NCBI GenBank assembly: GCA_048270225.1
Contig: JBLWTG010000006.1
Location: 1 to 64,000, forward strand
Source: Allopusillimonas sp048270225
Lineage (GTDB): Bacteria > Pseudomonadota > Gammaproteobacteria > Burkholderiales > Burkholderiaceae_B
Direction: 5' to 3'
Length of the DNA: 64,000 nucleotides
Shown here: in pieces, positions 18,174 to 26,700 of the stretch
How positions within the stretch are numbered: the first letter of the stretch is position 1
Layout of the letters: each line of letters begins with the position of its first letter
Notes under the pieces: model-generated
Database searches by the model: none
Seen by the model: only the letters and a program-made list of their open reading frames with translations
Told to the model about the DNA's origin: nothing
Translations under genes and position numbers: made by a program

Positions 18174-19234
18174 TGGAGCCGCAACGCTATGCGGCGCGGG
18201 ATCTGACGGCATTTGCCCGACAGGCGTTGATCAAGGCCGGCATGCAGGACAGCCTGGCCGATACCGTAGCCGATATTCTGGTCGAAGGGGATTTGCTGGG
18301 ACACTCCACGCATGGGCTTGCCTTGCTCGCGCCATATCTTGCCGAGTTGGAAAAAGGCGCGATGACGCCCGCTGGCGCGCCGCAGGTGCTGTCGGACAAG
18401 GGCGCTGCGGTGCTGTGGGACGGGGCGCGGCTGCCTGGGCCGTGGCTGGTCTGCCAGGCCATTGACGAGTTGCTGCCCAGGGCGCGGCAGTTCGGCTCCG
18501 CCTCCCTGGTGATACGCCGCAGTCATCATATCGCCTGCCTGGCCAGCTACCTGCTCAAGGCGGTGGAGCAGGGCATGTTGATTGTGCTGGCGTCTTCCGA
18601 TCCGGCCGGCAAGAGCGTTGCGCCTTTCGGCGGTACGCAGGCGGTGTTCACGCCGAACCCGATTGCTGCGGGCATACCGGCCAGTTCGCCGCTGCTGATT
18701 GACATCTCCGCTTCGATAACAACCAATGGCATGTGCAGCCGCCTGGCCCAGCGAGGCGAGACATTCGACGAAGCATGGCTGATCGATGCCCAGGGCCATC
18801 CCACGCGGGATCCCCAGGTGCTGTTCGATACGCCCGCAGGAACCATCTTGCCCGTAGGTGGGTTGTCGGCGGGACATAAAGGCTATGGGCTGGGACTGCT
18901 TGTTGAGGCGTTGACTGGCGGACTGGGCGGGTTCGGCAGAGCGGATGAAGCTCAGGGTTGGGGCGCCACCGTGTTCATCAGTCTGTATGACACGCTGGGG
19001 TTTGCAGGCAAGGACGCCTTCATCCGGCAGATGGACTGGCTCGCGGCGCAGTGCCGCAACAACCCGCCCCGGCCGGGCGTCCAGGCAGTACGCCTGCCCG
19101 GCGACAGAGCGTTGTCCCTGCGCCGGCAGCAGCTTGAGCAGGGCCTGGCGTTGCACGAAAGCATCGAAACAGCATTGCGCGGCGTGGCCACGACCTATCA
19201 ATTGAATTTTCCATCTAGCAAGGACAACGGGTAA
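18173..19234 (+). CDS. Ldh2-family NAD(P)-dependent 2-hydroxyacid dehydrogenase (malate/ureidoglycolate/sulfolactate type)
   Basis: This 353-residue member of the malate/L-lactate dehydrogenase (Ldh2/YlbC) family differs in fold from classical LDH. The catalytic region GDLLGHSTHGLALL (about residues 39-52), SHHIACLASYLLKA and PNPIAAGIPA are visible. It would oxidise a 2-hydroxyacid or reduce a 2-oxoacid; substrate unknown. The start overlaps the tctA stop. A GTG 3 bases upstream is the alternative. Its last base overlaps the next ATG (TAATG), so tctA, this gene and the SDR gene form a coupled chain. Confidence 0.88.
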   Translation: MEPQRYAARDLTAFARQALIKAGMQDSLADTVADILVEGDLLGHSTHGLALLAPYLAELEKGAMTPAGAPQVLSDKGAAVLWDGARLPGPWLVCQAIDELLPRARQFGSASLVIRRSHHIACLASYLLKAVEQGMLIVLASSDPAGKSVAPFGGTQAVFTPNPIAAGIPASSPLLIDISASITTNGMCSRLAQRGETFDEAWLIDAQGHPTRDPQVLFDTPAGTILPVGGLSAGHKGYGLGLLVEALTGGLGGFGRADEAQGWGATVFISLYDTLGFAGKDAFIRQMDWLAAQCRNNPPRPGVQAVRLPGDRALSLRRQQLEQGLALHESIETALRGVATTYQLNFPSSKDNG

Positions 19235-19986
19235 TGAATCAACTTGATCTGGGCGGCCGCTCGGCTGTCATCACGGGCGGGGCGCGCGGCATTGGACTTG
19301 CTATCGCACACCGCATACTGGCATCGGGCGGTGATGTGGCCATCTGGGACCGGGATCCGGACCGCCTGCAGCAGGTGGGCGAGACGCTGGGCGCAGACGG
19401 CAAGGTCAGTACGCACCTGGTCGATCTGACCGACCTGGCCGCTGTCGAAGCGGCGACGCGCGAGACCCTGACGCATCATGAAAAAATAGACATTCTCGTC
19501 AACAACGCGGGCATCACCGGAGGCAATGCGCCGGCATGGGAGCTGGATGCCCGGGCCTGGAAGGAAGTCATAGAGGTCAATCTCATGGCGCCTTACTACA
19601 CCAGCCGCAGTGTGATCCCCCATATGCTGGAACAGGGGTATGGGCGCATCGTCAATATCGCGTCGGTCGCTGGAAAAGAAGGCAATCCGAATGCTTCGCA
19701 CTACAGCGCGTCGAAGGCGGGCCTGATCGGGCTGACCAAGTCACTGGGCAAGGAGCTGGCAGGCAAAGGAGTGCTGGTCAATGCCGTGACGCCGGCAGTC
19801 GCCAAGACGGACCTCTTCGATACTATGACGCAGCAGCATATCGATTACATGTTGTCCAAGATCCCGCTGTCGCGTTTTGTGCGCGTGGATGAAATCGCTT
19901 CCATGGTCTGCTGGCTGTGTTCGGAAGACTGTTCGTTCAGCACGGGCGCCGTGTTCGATATTTCGGGTGGCCGCGCCACCTATTGA
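19234..19986 (+). CDS. Short-chain dehydrogenase/reductase (SDR) family oxidoreductase
   Basis: This 250-residue classical SDR has the nucleotide-binding GGARGIGLAIAHR (about residues 13-25), NNAGIT, the catalytic Ser in NIASVAG and the YSASKAG motif (Tyr and Lys). It resembles FabG-like sugar or hydroxyacid dehydrogenases. In this context it probably oxidises or reduces an intermediate of the imported sugar acid or carboxylate. It is coupled to the preceding gene and followed 14 bp later by the TRAP transporter genes. Confidence 0.9.
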   Translation: MNQLDLGGRSAVITGGARGIGLAIAHRILASGGDVAIWDRDPDRLQQVGETLGADGKVSTHLVDLTDLAAVEAATRETLTHHEKIDILVNNAGITGGNAPAWELDARAWKEVIEVNLMAPYYTSRSVIPHMLEQGYGRIVNIASVAGKEGNPNASHYSASKAGLIGLTKSLGKELAGKGVLVNAVTPAVAKTDLFDTMTQQHIDYMLSKIPLSRFVRVDEIASMVCWLCSEDCSFSTGAVFDISGGRATY

Positions 19987-20000
19987 GTACAGGAGCGTAC

Positions 20001-20555
20001 ATGAGGGATATGAAAAAATCCTCACAAGGCCTGGCGGCCTGGCTGGCCGACCGGCTGTTTGCGGTGCTGACGCTGCTTATCGCGCTCAGCCTGCTGCTGA
20101 TGCTGTTGCTGGTATTTGGCAATGTCGTTCTGCGCTATGCCTTCAATTCAGGCATCACGATTTCCGAAGAAGTGGCGCGCATGTGCTTTGTGTGGCTCAC
20201 CTTCGCCGGCGCAGTGCTGGCGTTCAGGGCCAAGCAGCATCTGGCCGTCAATATGCTGCTGGATCGTCTTTCACCGGGTGTGCAGAAAACCGTCCATGTC
20301 CTGAGGCAATTGCTCATTCTATGGATATTGTGGCTCATGATGGAGGGCGGCTGGGATCAGACGGTTATCGGCTTGAGCACCGTCACGCCTGTTGCGGGTG
20401 TCTCGATCGCGGTATTCAGCGGCGCCGTTCTGTTTTCCGCCGTGGCCATGGCGCTGATGACGGTACTGGATATTTACGTAGCGCTGCGTACGCCTGCCAG
20501 GCCGGAATACATCAAGTGTTTCCGCACATCGATCGACACTGTGGACGATGTCTGA
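20001..20555 (+). CDS. dctQ: TRAP transporter small permease subunit DctQ
   Basis: This 184-residue inner membrane protein has four helices and the DctQ hallmark NVVLRYAFNSGITISEEVAR followed by VWLTFAGAVLAFRAKQHLAV. It couples with DctM next door. AGGAG precedes the ATG at 20001; the longer open frame overlaps the SDR gene. It is the second transporter type within one cluster, after TctCBA. Confidence 0.92.
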   Translation: MRDMKKSSQGLAAWLADRLFAVLTLLIALSLLLMLLLVFGNVVLRYAFNSGITISEEVARMCFVWLTFAGAVLAFRAKQHLAVNMLLDRLSPGVQKTVHVLRQLLILWILWLMMEGGWDQTVIGLSTVTPVAGVSIAVFSGAVLFSAVAMALMTVLDIYVALRTPARPEYIKCFRTSIDTVDDV

Positions 20556-20643
20556 GCATTCCTGCAACCGCGCTCAAGCGCCGTCCCGGACTGCACACAG
20601 TCGGTACGACCGCAGCAAAGCCATAAACCCATAACAGGCCTCT

Positions 20644-21924
20644 ATGTCCGTATTCATTTTCGTTGCTACCTTGTTGGGCTTCATGGCGTTCGGCGTGCCG
20701 ATCGCCTTCGCGCTGCTGTTGAGCGCTGTCGCCTTGATGTTCCATCTGTCCTTCTTCGATCCGCAGATCATTGCGCAGAACATGCTGACCGGCGCGGACA
20801 ATTTCTCGCTCATGGCGGTGCCGCTGTTCATGCTGGCGGGAGAGGCCATGAATGCAGGCGGCATGTCGCGGCGCATGGTGCATCTGGCCGCGTCCTTCGT
20901 CGGACATATCCGGGGCGGTCTTGGCTATGTGGCCATCATGGCCAGTGTGCTGCTGGCCGCCTTGTCCGGCTCGGCAGTGGCCGACGCCGCTGCCCTGGCG
21001 GCGATGCTGGTGCCCATGCTGCGTGACCGGGGCTATGACATGAATCAGGCAACCGGTCTGATCGCCGCGGGCGGCATTATCGCGCCGATTATTCCGCCGT
21101 CCATTTCCTTCATCATCTTTGGCGTGGCTGCCAATATTTCGGTCACCAAGCTGTTCATTGCCGGCATTGTGCCAGGGCTGCTGATGGGGTTGACGCTGGT
21201 AACAGTATGGGCGTTCGTGTCGTCCCGCGCCAAGACCATGAAGTCCTCGCCCAAGGAAAGCTGGGCCGAGCGCCGCAAGGCGTTCAAGGACTCGGTGTGG
21301 GCGCTGTTTCTGCCCATCATCATTATCGGCGGCCTGCGTGGCGGCATTTTCACGCCGACCGAGGCGGCGGCTGTCGCTGCTGTCTATGCGCTGTTTGTCG
21401 GCATGGTGATCTACCGCGAGATCACTTTCAGGAAGCTGATCCCGCTGCTGATCAATGCGGCCATGACCACCAGCGTTGTCATGTTCCTGGTGGCCGCGGC
21501 GCTGGTGACGTCCTACATGATTACGCTGGCCGATCTGCCGCAGGCCATTATCGAGATGCTGGGGCCGCTGGTCGATTCGCCGACCTTGCTGATGTTCTGC
21601 CTGGTTATCCTGCTGACGCTGATCGGCACCGCCATGGATCTTACGCCGACCATACTGATTCTGGCGCCAGTCCTGCTGCCGGTGGTGCAAAAAGCGGGTA
21701 TCGATCCGACCTATTTCGGCGTGATCTTCATCATGGTGGGCTGCGCCGGCCTGCTGACGCCTCCGGTGGGAACGGTGCTCAATGTCGTCTGCGGCGTTGC
21801 GCGCGTCCGGATGGAGGACATTATCAAGGGGGTATGGCCGTATGTGCTGGCGTATACAACATTGATCGTGCTCATGGTGATTTTCCCGGAAATCATCCTG
21901 GCGCCTTTGCGCTGGTTTTACTAG
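20644..21924 (+). CDS. dctM: TRAP transporter large permease subunit DctM
   Basis: This 426-residue membrane protein, standard length for DctM, has about 12 helices. Signatures include the VPLFMLAGEAMNAGGMSRRM stretch, GSAVADAAALAAMLVPM, and GGIIAPIIPPSISFIIFG. It forms the sodium-driven translocation channel with DctQ. It follows dctQ after 88 bp and precedes dctP by about 46 bp. Confidence 0.95.
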   Translation: MSVFIFVATLLGFMAFGVPIAFALLLSAVALMFHLSFFDPQIIAQNMLTGADNFSLMAVPLFMLAGEAMNAGGMSRRMVHLAASFVGHIRGGLGYVAIMASVLLAALSGSAVADAAALAAMLVPMLRDRGYDMNQATGLIAAGGIIAPIIPPSISFIIFGVAANISVTKLFIAGIVPGLLMGLTLVTVWAFVSSRAKTMKSSPKESWAERRKAFKDSVWALFLPIIIIGGLRGGIFTPTEAAAVAAVYALFVGMVIYREITFRKLIPLLINAAMTTSVVMFLVAAALVTSYMITLADLPQAIIEMLGPLVDSPTLLMFCLVILLTLIGTAMDLTPTILILAPVLLPVVQKAGIDPTYFGVIFIMVGCAGLLTPPVGTVLNVVCGVARVRMEDIIKGVWPYVLAYTTLIVLMVIFPEIILAPLRWFY

Positions 21925-21970
21925 GTATCATTTTTTTCGAGGATGGAATGACATGACTGAGGTACTCAAG

Positions 21971-22999
21971 ATGAAAAAAACGTTTGGACTCAAGAGCATG
22001 ATGCTGGGTTTGGCCACTGTGGCGGCCATGGGACTGGTGGCTCACGACGCTGTTGCCAAGGATATCAAGACGCGCATCATCCGTTTTGGCTACGGCCTGG
22101 CCGACAGCAGCCCTACCGGCAAGGCTACGCGCTTTTTCGCTGATGAAGTAGGGCGCCTGAGCGACGGCAAGATGAAGGTCAAGACCTACGGCAACGGATC
22201 GCTGGGCTCGGATGAGCAGATGCAGAATGCGTTGATCGGCGGATCCCAGGAAATGACGTTTGTGTCGACGGCGCCGCTGGCGGGCATGGTCAAGGAGTTC
22301 GGTGTGTTCGATCTGCCTTTCCTGTTCGACAATGAAAAAGTGGCTGACGCGGTGCTGGATGGCCCGCAGGGCCGCAAGCTGCTTGACATGCTGCCGCCCA
22401 AGGGCTTGATCGGGCTGCTGTACTGGGAAAACGGCTTTCGCAACATTACCAACTCCCGGCACGAGATCAACAAGGCCTCTGATCTGGAGGGCATCAAGCT
22501 GCGCGTGATGCAGAACCAGGTCGCACTGAGTGTGTTCAACGGCTTGGGCGCCAATGCGATTCCCATGCCTTTTACCGAGCTGTTTACCGCGCTTGAAACC
22601 AAGACTGTCGATGGCCAGGAAAACCCGCTGAGCACGATACAGACCAGCAAGTTCTATGAAGTGCAGCCCTATTTGACGATTTCCAATCACGTTTACACGC
22701 CTTTCGTGCTCCTGGCGTCCAAGCGCTGGTGGGATGGCCTGTCGGCCGACGAGAAGCAGGTGATCGAGCAGGCTGCCAAAAGCGCCCAGACCTACCAGCG
22801 CAAAGTCAGCCGGGAGGGCAATGTGGCCGCGCTGGCTTTCCTGAAGCAGCATGGCGTCAAAGTGTCGGAGTTCTCGACGGCCGAGAAGGAAGCCATCCGT
22901 GAAAAGCTCGAGCCTATCGTCTCCAAGCTGAAAGCCCAGATTGGGCCCGAGACTGTCGATGCAGTGCTGGATGCCGCCAAGAAGGCCTCGGCGTCCTGA
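21971..22999 (+). CDS. dctP: TRAP transporter substrate-binding protein DctP
   Basis: This 342-residue periplasmic binding protein has a signal peptide (MKKTFGLKSMMLGLATVAAM, cleaved after about residue 30) and the DctP fold. The IKLRVMQNQV segment carries the carboxylate-binding arginine of the family. GAGG lies 8 bases before the chosen ATG; an in-frame ATG at 21953 is possible. It delivers an organic acid to DctQM. The order Q-M-P is less usual than P-Q-M. A strong hairpin follows. Confidence 0.93.
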   Translation: MKKTFGLKSMMLGLATVAAMGLVAHDAVAKDIKTRIIRFGYGLADSSPTGKATRFFADEVGRLSDGKMKVKTYGNGSLGSDEQMQNALIGGSQEMTFVSTAPLAGMVKEFGVFDLPFLFDNEKVADAVLDGPQGRKLLDMLPPKGLIGLLYWENGFRNITNSRHEINKASDLEGIKLRVMQNQVALSVFNGLGANAIPMPFTELFTALETKTVDGQENPLSTIQTSKFYEVQPYLTISNHVYTPFVLLASKRWWDGLSADEKQVIEQAAKSAQTYQRKVSREGNVAALAFLKQHGVKVSEFSTAEKEAIREKLEPIVSKLKAQIGPETVDAVLDAAKKASAS

Positions 23000-23081
23000 T
23001 ACGGGTGTAGTAGAGCGGGGTCCGGCGGCGAGCGCGTTCCGCCGGGCCTTGTGTGCATTGTGGCGCCGGCATGCTTCAGCC

Positions 23082-23113
23082 GCCGACGGGACGCGCAACA
23101 GCGTCCCGTCGGC
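23082..23113 (+). other. 13-bp perfect hairpin after dctP
   Basis: GCCGACGGGACGC (23082-23094) pairs perfectly with 23101-23113 around a 6-base loop. This is among the strongest stems in the window. It lies 83 bp after dctP and 45 bp before the dehydratase start. No U-run follows directly; a T-rich stretch begins about 20 bp later. It may terminate, pause or protect the dctQMP message. Confidence 0.65.
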
Positions 23114-23157
23114 CATGGCTGTTGCGATGTGTATTTGTTTTTGAAAGGTTTATTCTC

Positions 23158-24942
23158 ATGTCAGAGTCAGAAAACGTTATGCTGCGCAGTCGCAGGTGGT
23201 TCGATAATCCCGCAGATCCCGGCATGACCGCGCTGTATATCGAGCGTTACATGAATTACGGCATTACCCGCGAAGAGCTGCAGTCAGGCAAGCCCATTAT
23301 CGGTATTGCCCAGACCGGTTCAGATCTGTCGCCCTGCAATCGCCACCATCTTGAACTGGCCACCCGGGTACGCGACGGCATTCGCGACAGCGGCGGCATT
23401 CCGCTCGAGTTTCCAGTGCACCCCATCCAGGAGACGGGCAAGCGCCCCACGGCGGCGCTGGATCGCAACCTGGCCTATCTGGGCCTGGTTGAGGTGCTGC
23501 ACGGCTATCCGCTGGATGGTGTGGTGCTCACCACGGGCTGCGACAAAACTACGCCTGCCTGTCTCATGGCCGCCGCGACCGTCAATATTCCTGCTATCGT
23601 GCTGTCCGGCGGGCCCATGCTCGACGGCTGGTGGCGAGGCAAACTGGCAGGCTCGGGCACGGTGGTCTGGGATGCGCGCAAGCGCCTGGCCGCTGGCGAA
23701 ATAGGCTATGACGAATTCATGAACAATGTTGCCTCGTCGGCGCCTTCGGCGGGTCATTGCAATACCATGGGCACCGCCTTGTCCATGAACTCGCTGGCCG
23801 AGGCGCTGGGCATGTCCCTGCCTGGCTGCGCTGCGATTCCTGCGCCGTATCGCGAGCGCGGCTGGATGGCCTATGAGACGGGGCGCCGCATCGTCGATAT
23901 GGTGCGCGAAAACCTGCGCCCCTCCGACATCATGACCAAGGCGGCCTTCGAGAATGCCGTTGTCGCGGCGGCAGCGCTTGGCGGTTCGTCAAACTGTCCC
24001 ATTCACATGATTGCCATTGCCCGGCACATGGGCGTGGATCATACGCTGGAGGACTGGCAGCGTCTGGGTCCGTCCATTCCTCTGCTGGTCGACTGCCAGC
24101 CGGCGGGCCGTTTTCTTGGCGAAGCGTTTCATCGCGCCGGCGGCGTGCCCGCCGTCATGAAAACCTTGCTGGATGCGGGCAAGCTCAACGGCGAAGCCAT
24201 GACAGTGACAGGAAAAACGTTGTGCGACAATCTGCGGGACGTGCCGCAGCCCGATCACGAAGTCATACGCGCCTGGGATCATCCTCTGAAGGCAGACGCC
24301 GGATACATCGTGCTGAGCGGCAATTTATTCGACAACGCCGTCATCAAGACCAGTGTCATTGACGAGGCCTTTCGCCAGCGCTTTCTGTCCGATCCGCAGC
24401 ATCCCAATATGACCGAACTCAAGGCGGTTGTCTTCGAGGGGCCGGAGGATTATCACGAGCGGATCGAGCATCCCGACCTGGGCGTGGATGAGCACAGTCT
24501 GCTGGTGATCCGCAACGCGGGACCGGTCGGTTATCCGGGCGGCGCCGAAGTGGTGAACATGCAGCCGCCGGCGGCACTGATTGCGCGTGGCATCGACACC
24601 TTGCCTACCATGGGCGATGGGAGGCAAAGTGGGACCTCCGCCAGCCCGTCCATTCTCAATGTGTCGCCCGAGGCGGCGGTGGGCGGCGGCCTGGCCTTGC
24701 TCAGAACAGGCGACAGGGTACGGATTGACTTGAACGCACGCCGTGTCGATGTCATGATTTCCGATGAGGAGCTGGCACAGCGCAGAGCGGCCTGGACGCC
24801 GCCCGACCTGAAGCACCAGACGCCGTGGGAGGAGATTTATCGCGGCATGGTGGGGCAGCATGGAACCGGTGGCTGCCTGGAGCCGGCAACCAAGTACATC
24901 AACATCATCGAGGAGCGCGGCGAATCGCGCAACAACCACTAG
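23158..24942 (+). CDS. IlvD/Edd family dehydratase, probable sugar-acid (aldonate) dehydratase
   Basis: This 594-residue iron-sulfur dehydratase removes water from a polyhydroxy acid to give a 2-oxo-3-deoxy acid. Cys60 (SPCNRHH), Cys128 (TGCDKTTP) and Cys201 (GHCNTMGTA) match the three cluster ligands of the pentonate dehydratase branch (Rhizobium L-arabinonate dehydratase), and length fits that branch better than IlvD. AAAGG precedes the ATG. Biosynthetic dihydroxyacid dehydratase is less likely given the catabolic and transporter context. The exact substrate cannot be read from sequence. Confidence 0.88.
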   Translation: MSESENVMLRSRRWFDNPADPGMTALYIERYMNYGITREELQSGKPIIGIAQTGSDLSPCNRHHLELATRVRDGIRDSGGIPLEFPVHPIQETGKRPTAALDRNLAYLGLVEVLHGYPLDGVVLTTGCDKTTPACLMAAATVNIPAIVLSGGPMLDGWWRGKLAGSGTVVWDARKRLAAGEIGYDEFMNNVASSAPSAGHCNTMGTALSMNSLAEALGMSLPGCAAIPAPYRERGWMAYETGRRIVDMVRENLRPSDIMTKAAFENAVVAAAALGGSSNCPIHMIAIARHMGVDHTLEDWQRLGPSIPLLVDCQPAGRFLGEAFHRAGGVPAVMKTLLDAGKLNGEAMTVTGKTLCDNLRDVPQPDHEVIRAWDHPLKADAGYIVLSGNLFDNAVIKTSVIDEAFRQRFLSDPQHPNMTELKAVVFEGPEDYHERIEHPDLGVDEHSLLVIRNAGPVGYPGGAEVVNMQPPAALIARGIDTLPTMGDGRQSGTSASPSILNVSPEAAVGGGLALLRTGDRVRIDLNARRVDVMISDEELAQRRAAWTPPDLKHQTPWEEIYRGMVGQHGTGGCLEPATKYINIIEERGESRNNH

Positions 24943-25017
24943 CAGCACAGGACCATGGCGGCGTCGGCCTGCGCCGCCATACCATCGTTTTTCATACAGT
25001 TCACGCATTGGATATAT

Positions 25018-26430
25018 ATGGTTTCGCTTTTCAATCAATCGGCGCGGCGCGACATGCCGCAAGCATGCATGGCTGCCTTTCAGGCGCATTTCGGCGAGCG
25101 CTTCATCACCTCGGATGCCGTGCGGCAGCATCACGGGACGGATGAGTCGCCATACCCGGTCTGCCCGCCTGATGCAGTTATTTTTCCGAGAGACATCAAC
25201 GACGTGGTGGCGGCGGTGAAGCTGTGCAATCAATATAAGGTGCCTATCATTCCCTTTGGCATCGGTTCTTCGCTGGAAGGCCATGTACTTCCGATAGAAG
25301 GGGGCATTACGCTGGACTTCGCGGAGATGAACAAGGTCCTGGCCATCAACGCCGAGGACTTTACGGTGACTGTCCAGCCTGGCGTCATCCGCACGCAGCT
25401 TAACGATGAAATACGCCACACCGGCCTGTTTTTTCCCATCGATCCGGGTGCGCACGCAAGCATAGGCGGCATGGCGGCAACCCGCGCCTCGGGCACCAAC
25501 GCGGTACGCTATGGCACGATGCGAGAGAATGTCGTGTCCCTCAAGGTGGTTACGGCGGACGGCAGCGTCATCCGCACCAGCAGCCGGGCGCGAAAATCCT
25601 CGGCCGGCTATGACTTGACCCGTCTTTTCGTGGGCAGCGAAGGCACGCTGGGCATTATTGTCGAGGCGACCGTGCGGGTTTATCCTCAGCCGGAGGCGGT
25701 GACTGCCGCCATTTGCAACTTTCCGACGCTGTCCGCCGCCGTACAGTCTGTGATCGAAATCATGCAAAGCGGCGTGGCCATTGCCCGGGTCGAGTTCATG
25801 GATCAACGCGCGGTGGCCGCCGTCAATGGGTACAGCAAGCTTGGGCTGAAGGAAACGCCGCTGCTGCTGTTTGAGTTCCATGGCAGTCAGACCGGCGTGC
25901 AGGAACAGGCTGACGTGGTGCAGGAGATCGCCCGCGACAACGGCGGCATGGATTTTGAATGGGCCGAGCGCCAGGAAGACCGCACGCGCCTGTGGACGGC
26001 GCGGCACAACTCGCACTATTCAGGCCTGCAGCTGCGCCCCGGATCGCGCAGCGTGGCAACCGATGTCTGTGTGCCTATTTCACGCCTGGCCGAATGCGTG
26101 ACGCAGACAGCGGATGATCTCGAGGGCATGCCTTTTCCGTACACCATCGTCGGGCATGTGGGTGACGGCAACTTTCACGTGCAGATGCTGATCGATCCGG
26201 ACAGTGAAGACGAGTGGCAGAAGTCCGAGCAGATCAATCGCCGGCTGGTCAGCCGCGCCATCCAGATGGACGGGACCTGCTCGGGCGAGCACGGCGTGGG
26301 CATACACAAAATGGAATTCCTGAAGGAAGAGCACGGCGAGGCGGCGCTGCAGCTCATGCGCGTCATCAAGCACGCCTACGACCCCAACAATATCTTCAAC
26401 CCGGGCAAGCTGGTGTCCTGGCAGGCGTAA
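25018..26430 (+). CDS. FAD-binding 2-hydroxyacid dehydrogenase (D-lactate dehydrogenase/GlcD family)
   Basis: This protein has a PCMH FAD-binding domain (VVAAVKLCNQYKVPIIPFGI and GGMAATRASGTNAVRYG) and a C-terminal FAD-oxidase domain ending GTCSGEHGVGIHKMEFL, the D-lactate dehydrogenase signature. It oxidises a D-2-hydroxyacid to the 2-oxoacid and passes electrons to the respiratory chain. With the start at 25018 it has 470 residues; an ATG at 24955, 12 bp after the dehydratase stop and close to AGGA, adds 21 residues unlike the family. It is the last gene of the cluster. Confidence 0.88.
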   Translation: MVSLFNQSARRDMPQACMAAFQAHFGERFITSDAVRQHHGTDESPYPVCPPDAVIFPRDINDVVAAVKLCNQYKVPIIPFGIGSSLEGHVLPIEGGITLDFAEMNKVLAINAEDFTVTVQPGVIRTQLNDEIRHTGLFFPIDPGAHASIGGMAATRASGTNAVRYGTMRENVVSLKVVTADGSVIRTSSRARKSSAGYDLTRLFVGSEGTLGIIVEATVRVYPQPEAVTAAICNFPTLSAAVQSVIEIMQSGVAIARVEFMDQRAVAAVNGYSKLGLKETPLLLFEFHGSQTGVQEQADVVQEIARDNGGMDFEWAERQEDRTRLWTARHNSHYSGLQLRPGSRSVATDVCVPISRLAECVTQTADDLEGMPFPYTIVGHVGDGNFHVQMLIDPDSEDEWQKSEQINRRLVSRAIQMDGTCSGEHGVGIHKMEFLKEEHGEAALQLMRVIKHAYDPNNIFNPGKLVSWQA

Positions 26431-26597
26431 GCGGTTCGCGCGCCTCAGGCCGTCCGAGGCCCGAGGGCGGCCGGGCCATCTGGCGGCAGGGCAGTGAACA
26501 GGCCAGGCAGGCAACCTGCACCGTGTATCGGCAGGGGGTGGACGCTGGCCGGCGCTGTGTGTCCATATTACCGTCTATACCAGTATAAATGCTCGTA

Positions 26598-26625
26598 TTG
26601 TCCTGTGAAATGATACTGGCATAAT
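26598..26625 (+). promoter_or_regulatory. Candidate sigma-70 promoter for leuCDB
   Basis: TTGTCC (26598-26603), a 16-base spacer and CATAAT (26620-26625) lie 75 bp before leuC in the 270-bp gap. A CCAGTAT/ATACTGG inverted repeat (26580-26586, 26613-26619) brackets the promoter and could be an operator. No Leu-rich leader with a stop codon and terminator is present, so classical attenuation of leu is not supported. Confidence 0.45.
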
Positions 26626-26700
26626 AGTTCGCATCCAGGTCCTTTGGCAGCGCGCATCCTTCTGCCTGCCAGCCTGCTTTCGACTTTCCAGGAACCCATC

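Noticed and set aside
16671..18212. 513-codon frame antisense to tctA
   Set aside because: Gln/His/Arg-rich product with no hydrophobic or domain pattern; tctA is unambiguous.
24325..26016. Long minus-strand frame opposite the dehydratase and FAD dehydrogenase genes
   Set aside because: Composition (Arg/His/Ala-rich without domain motifs) and span across two clear genes show it is a third-position GC artefact.
26644..26700. Possible Leu-codon leader upstream of leuC
   Set aside because: The four Leu codons are in frame with leuC itself, there is no stop, and no terminator follows; chance composition.
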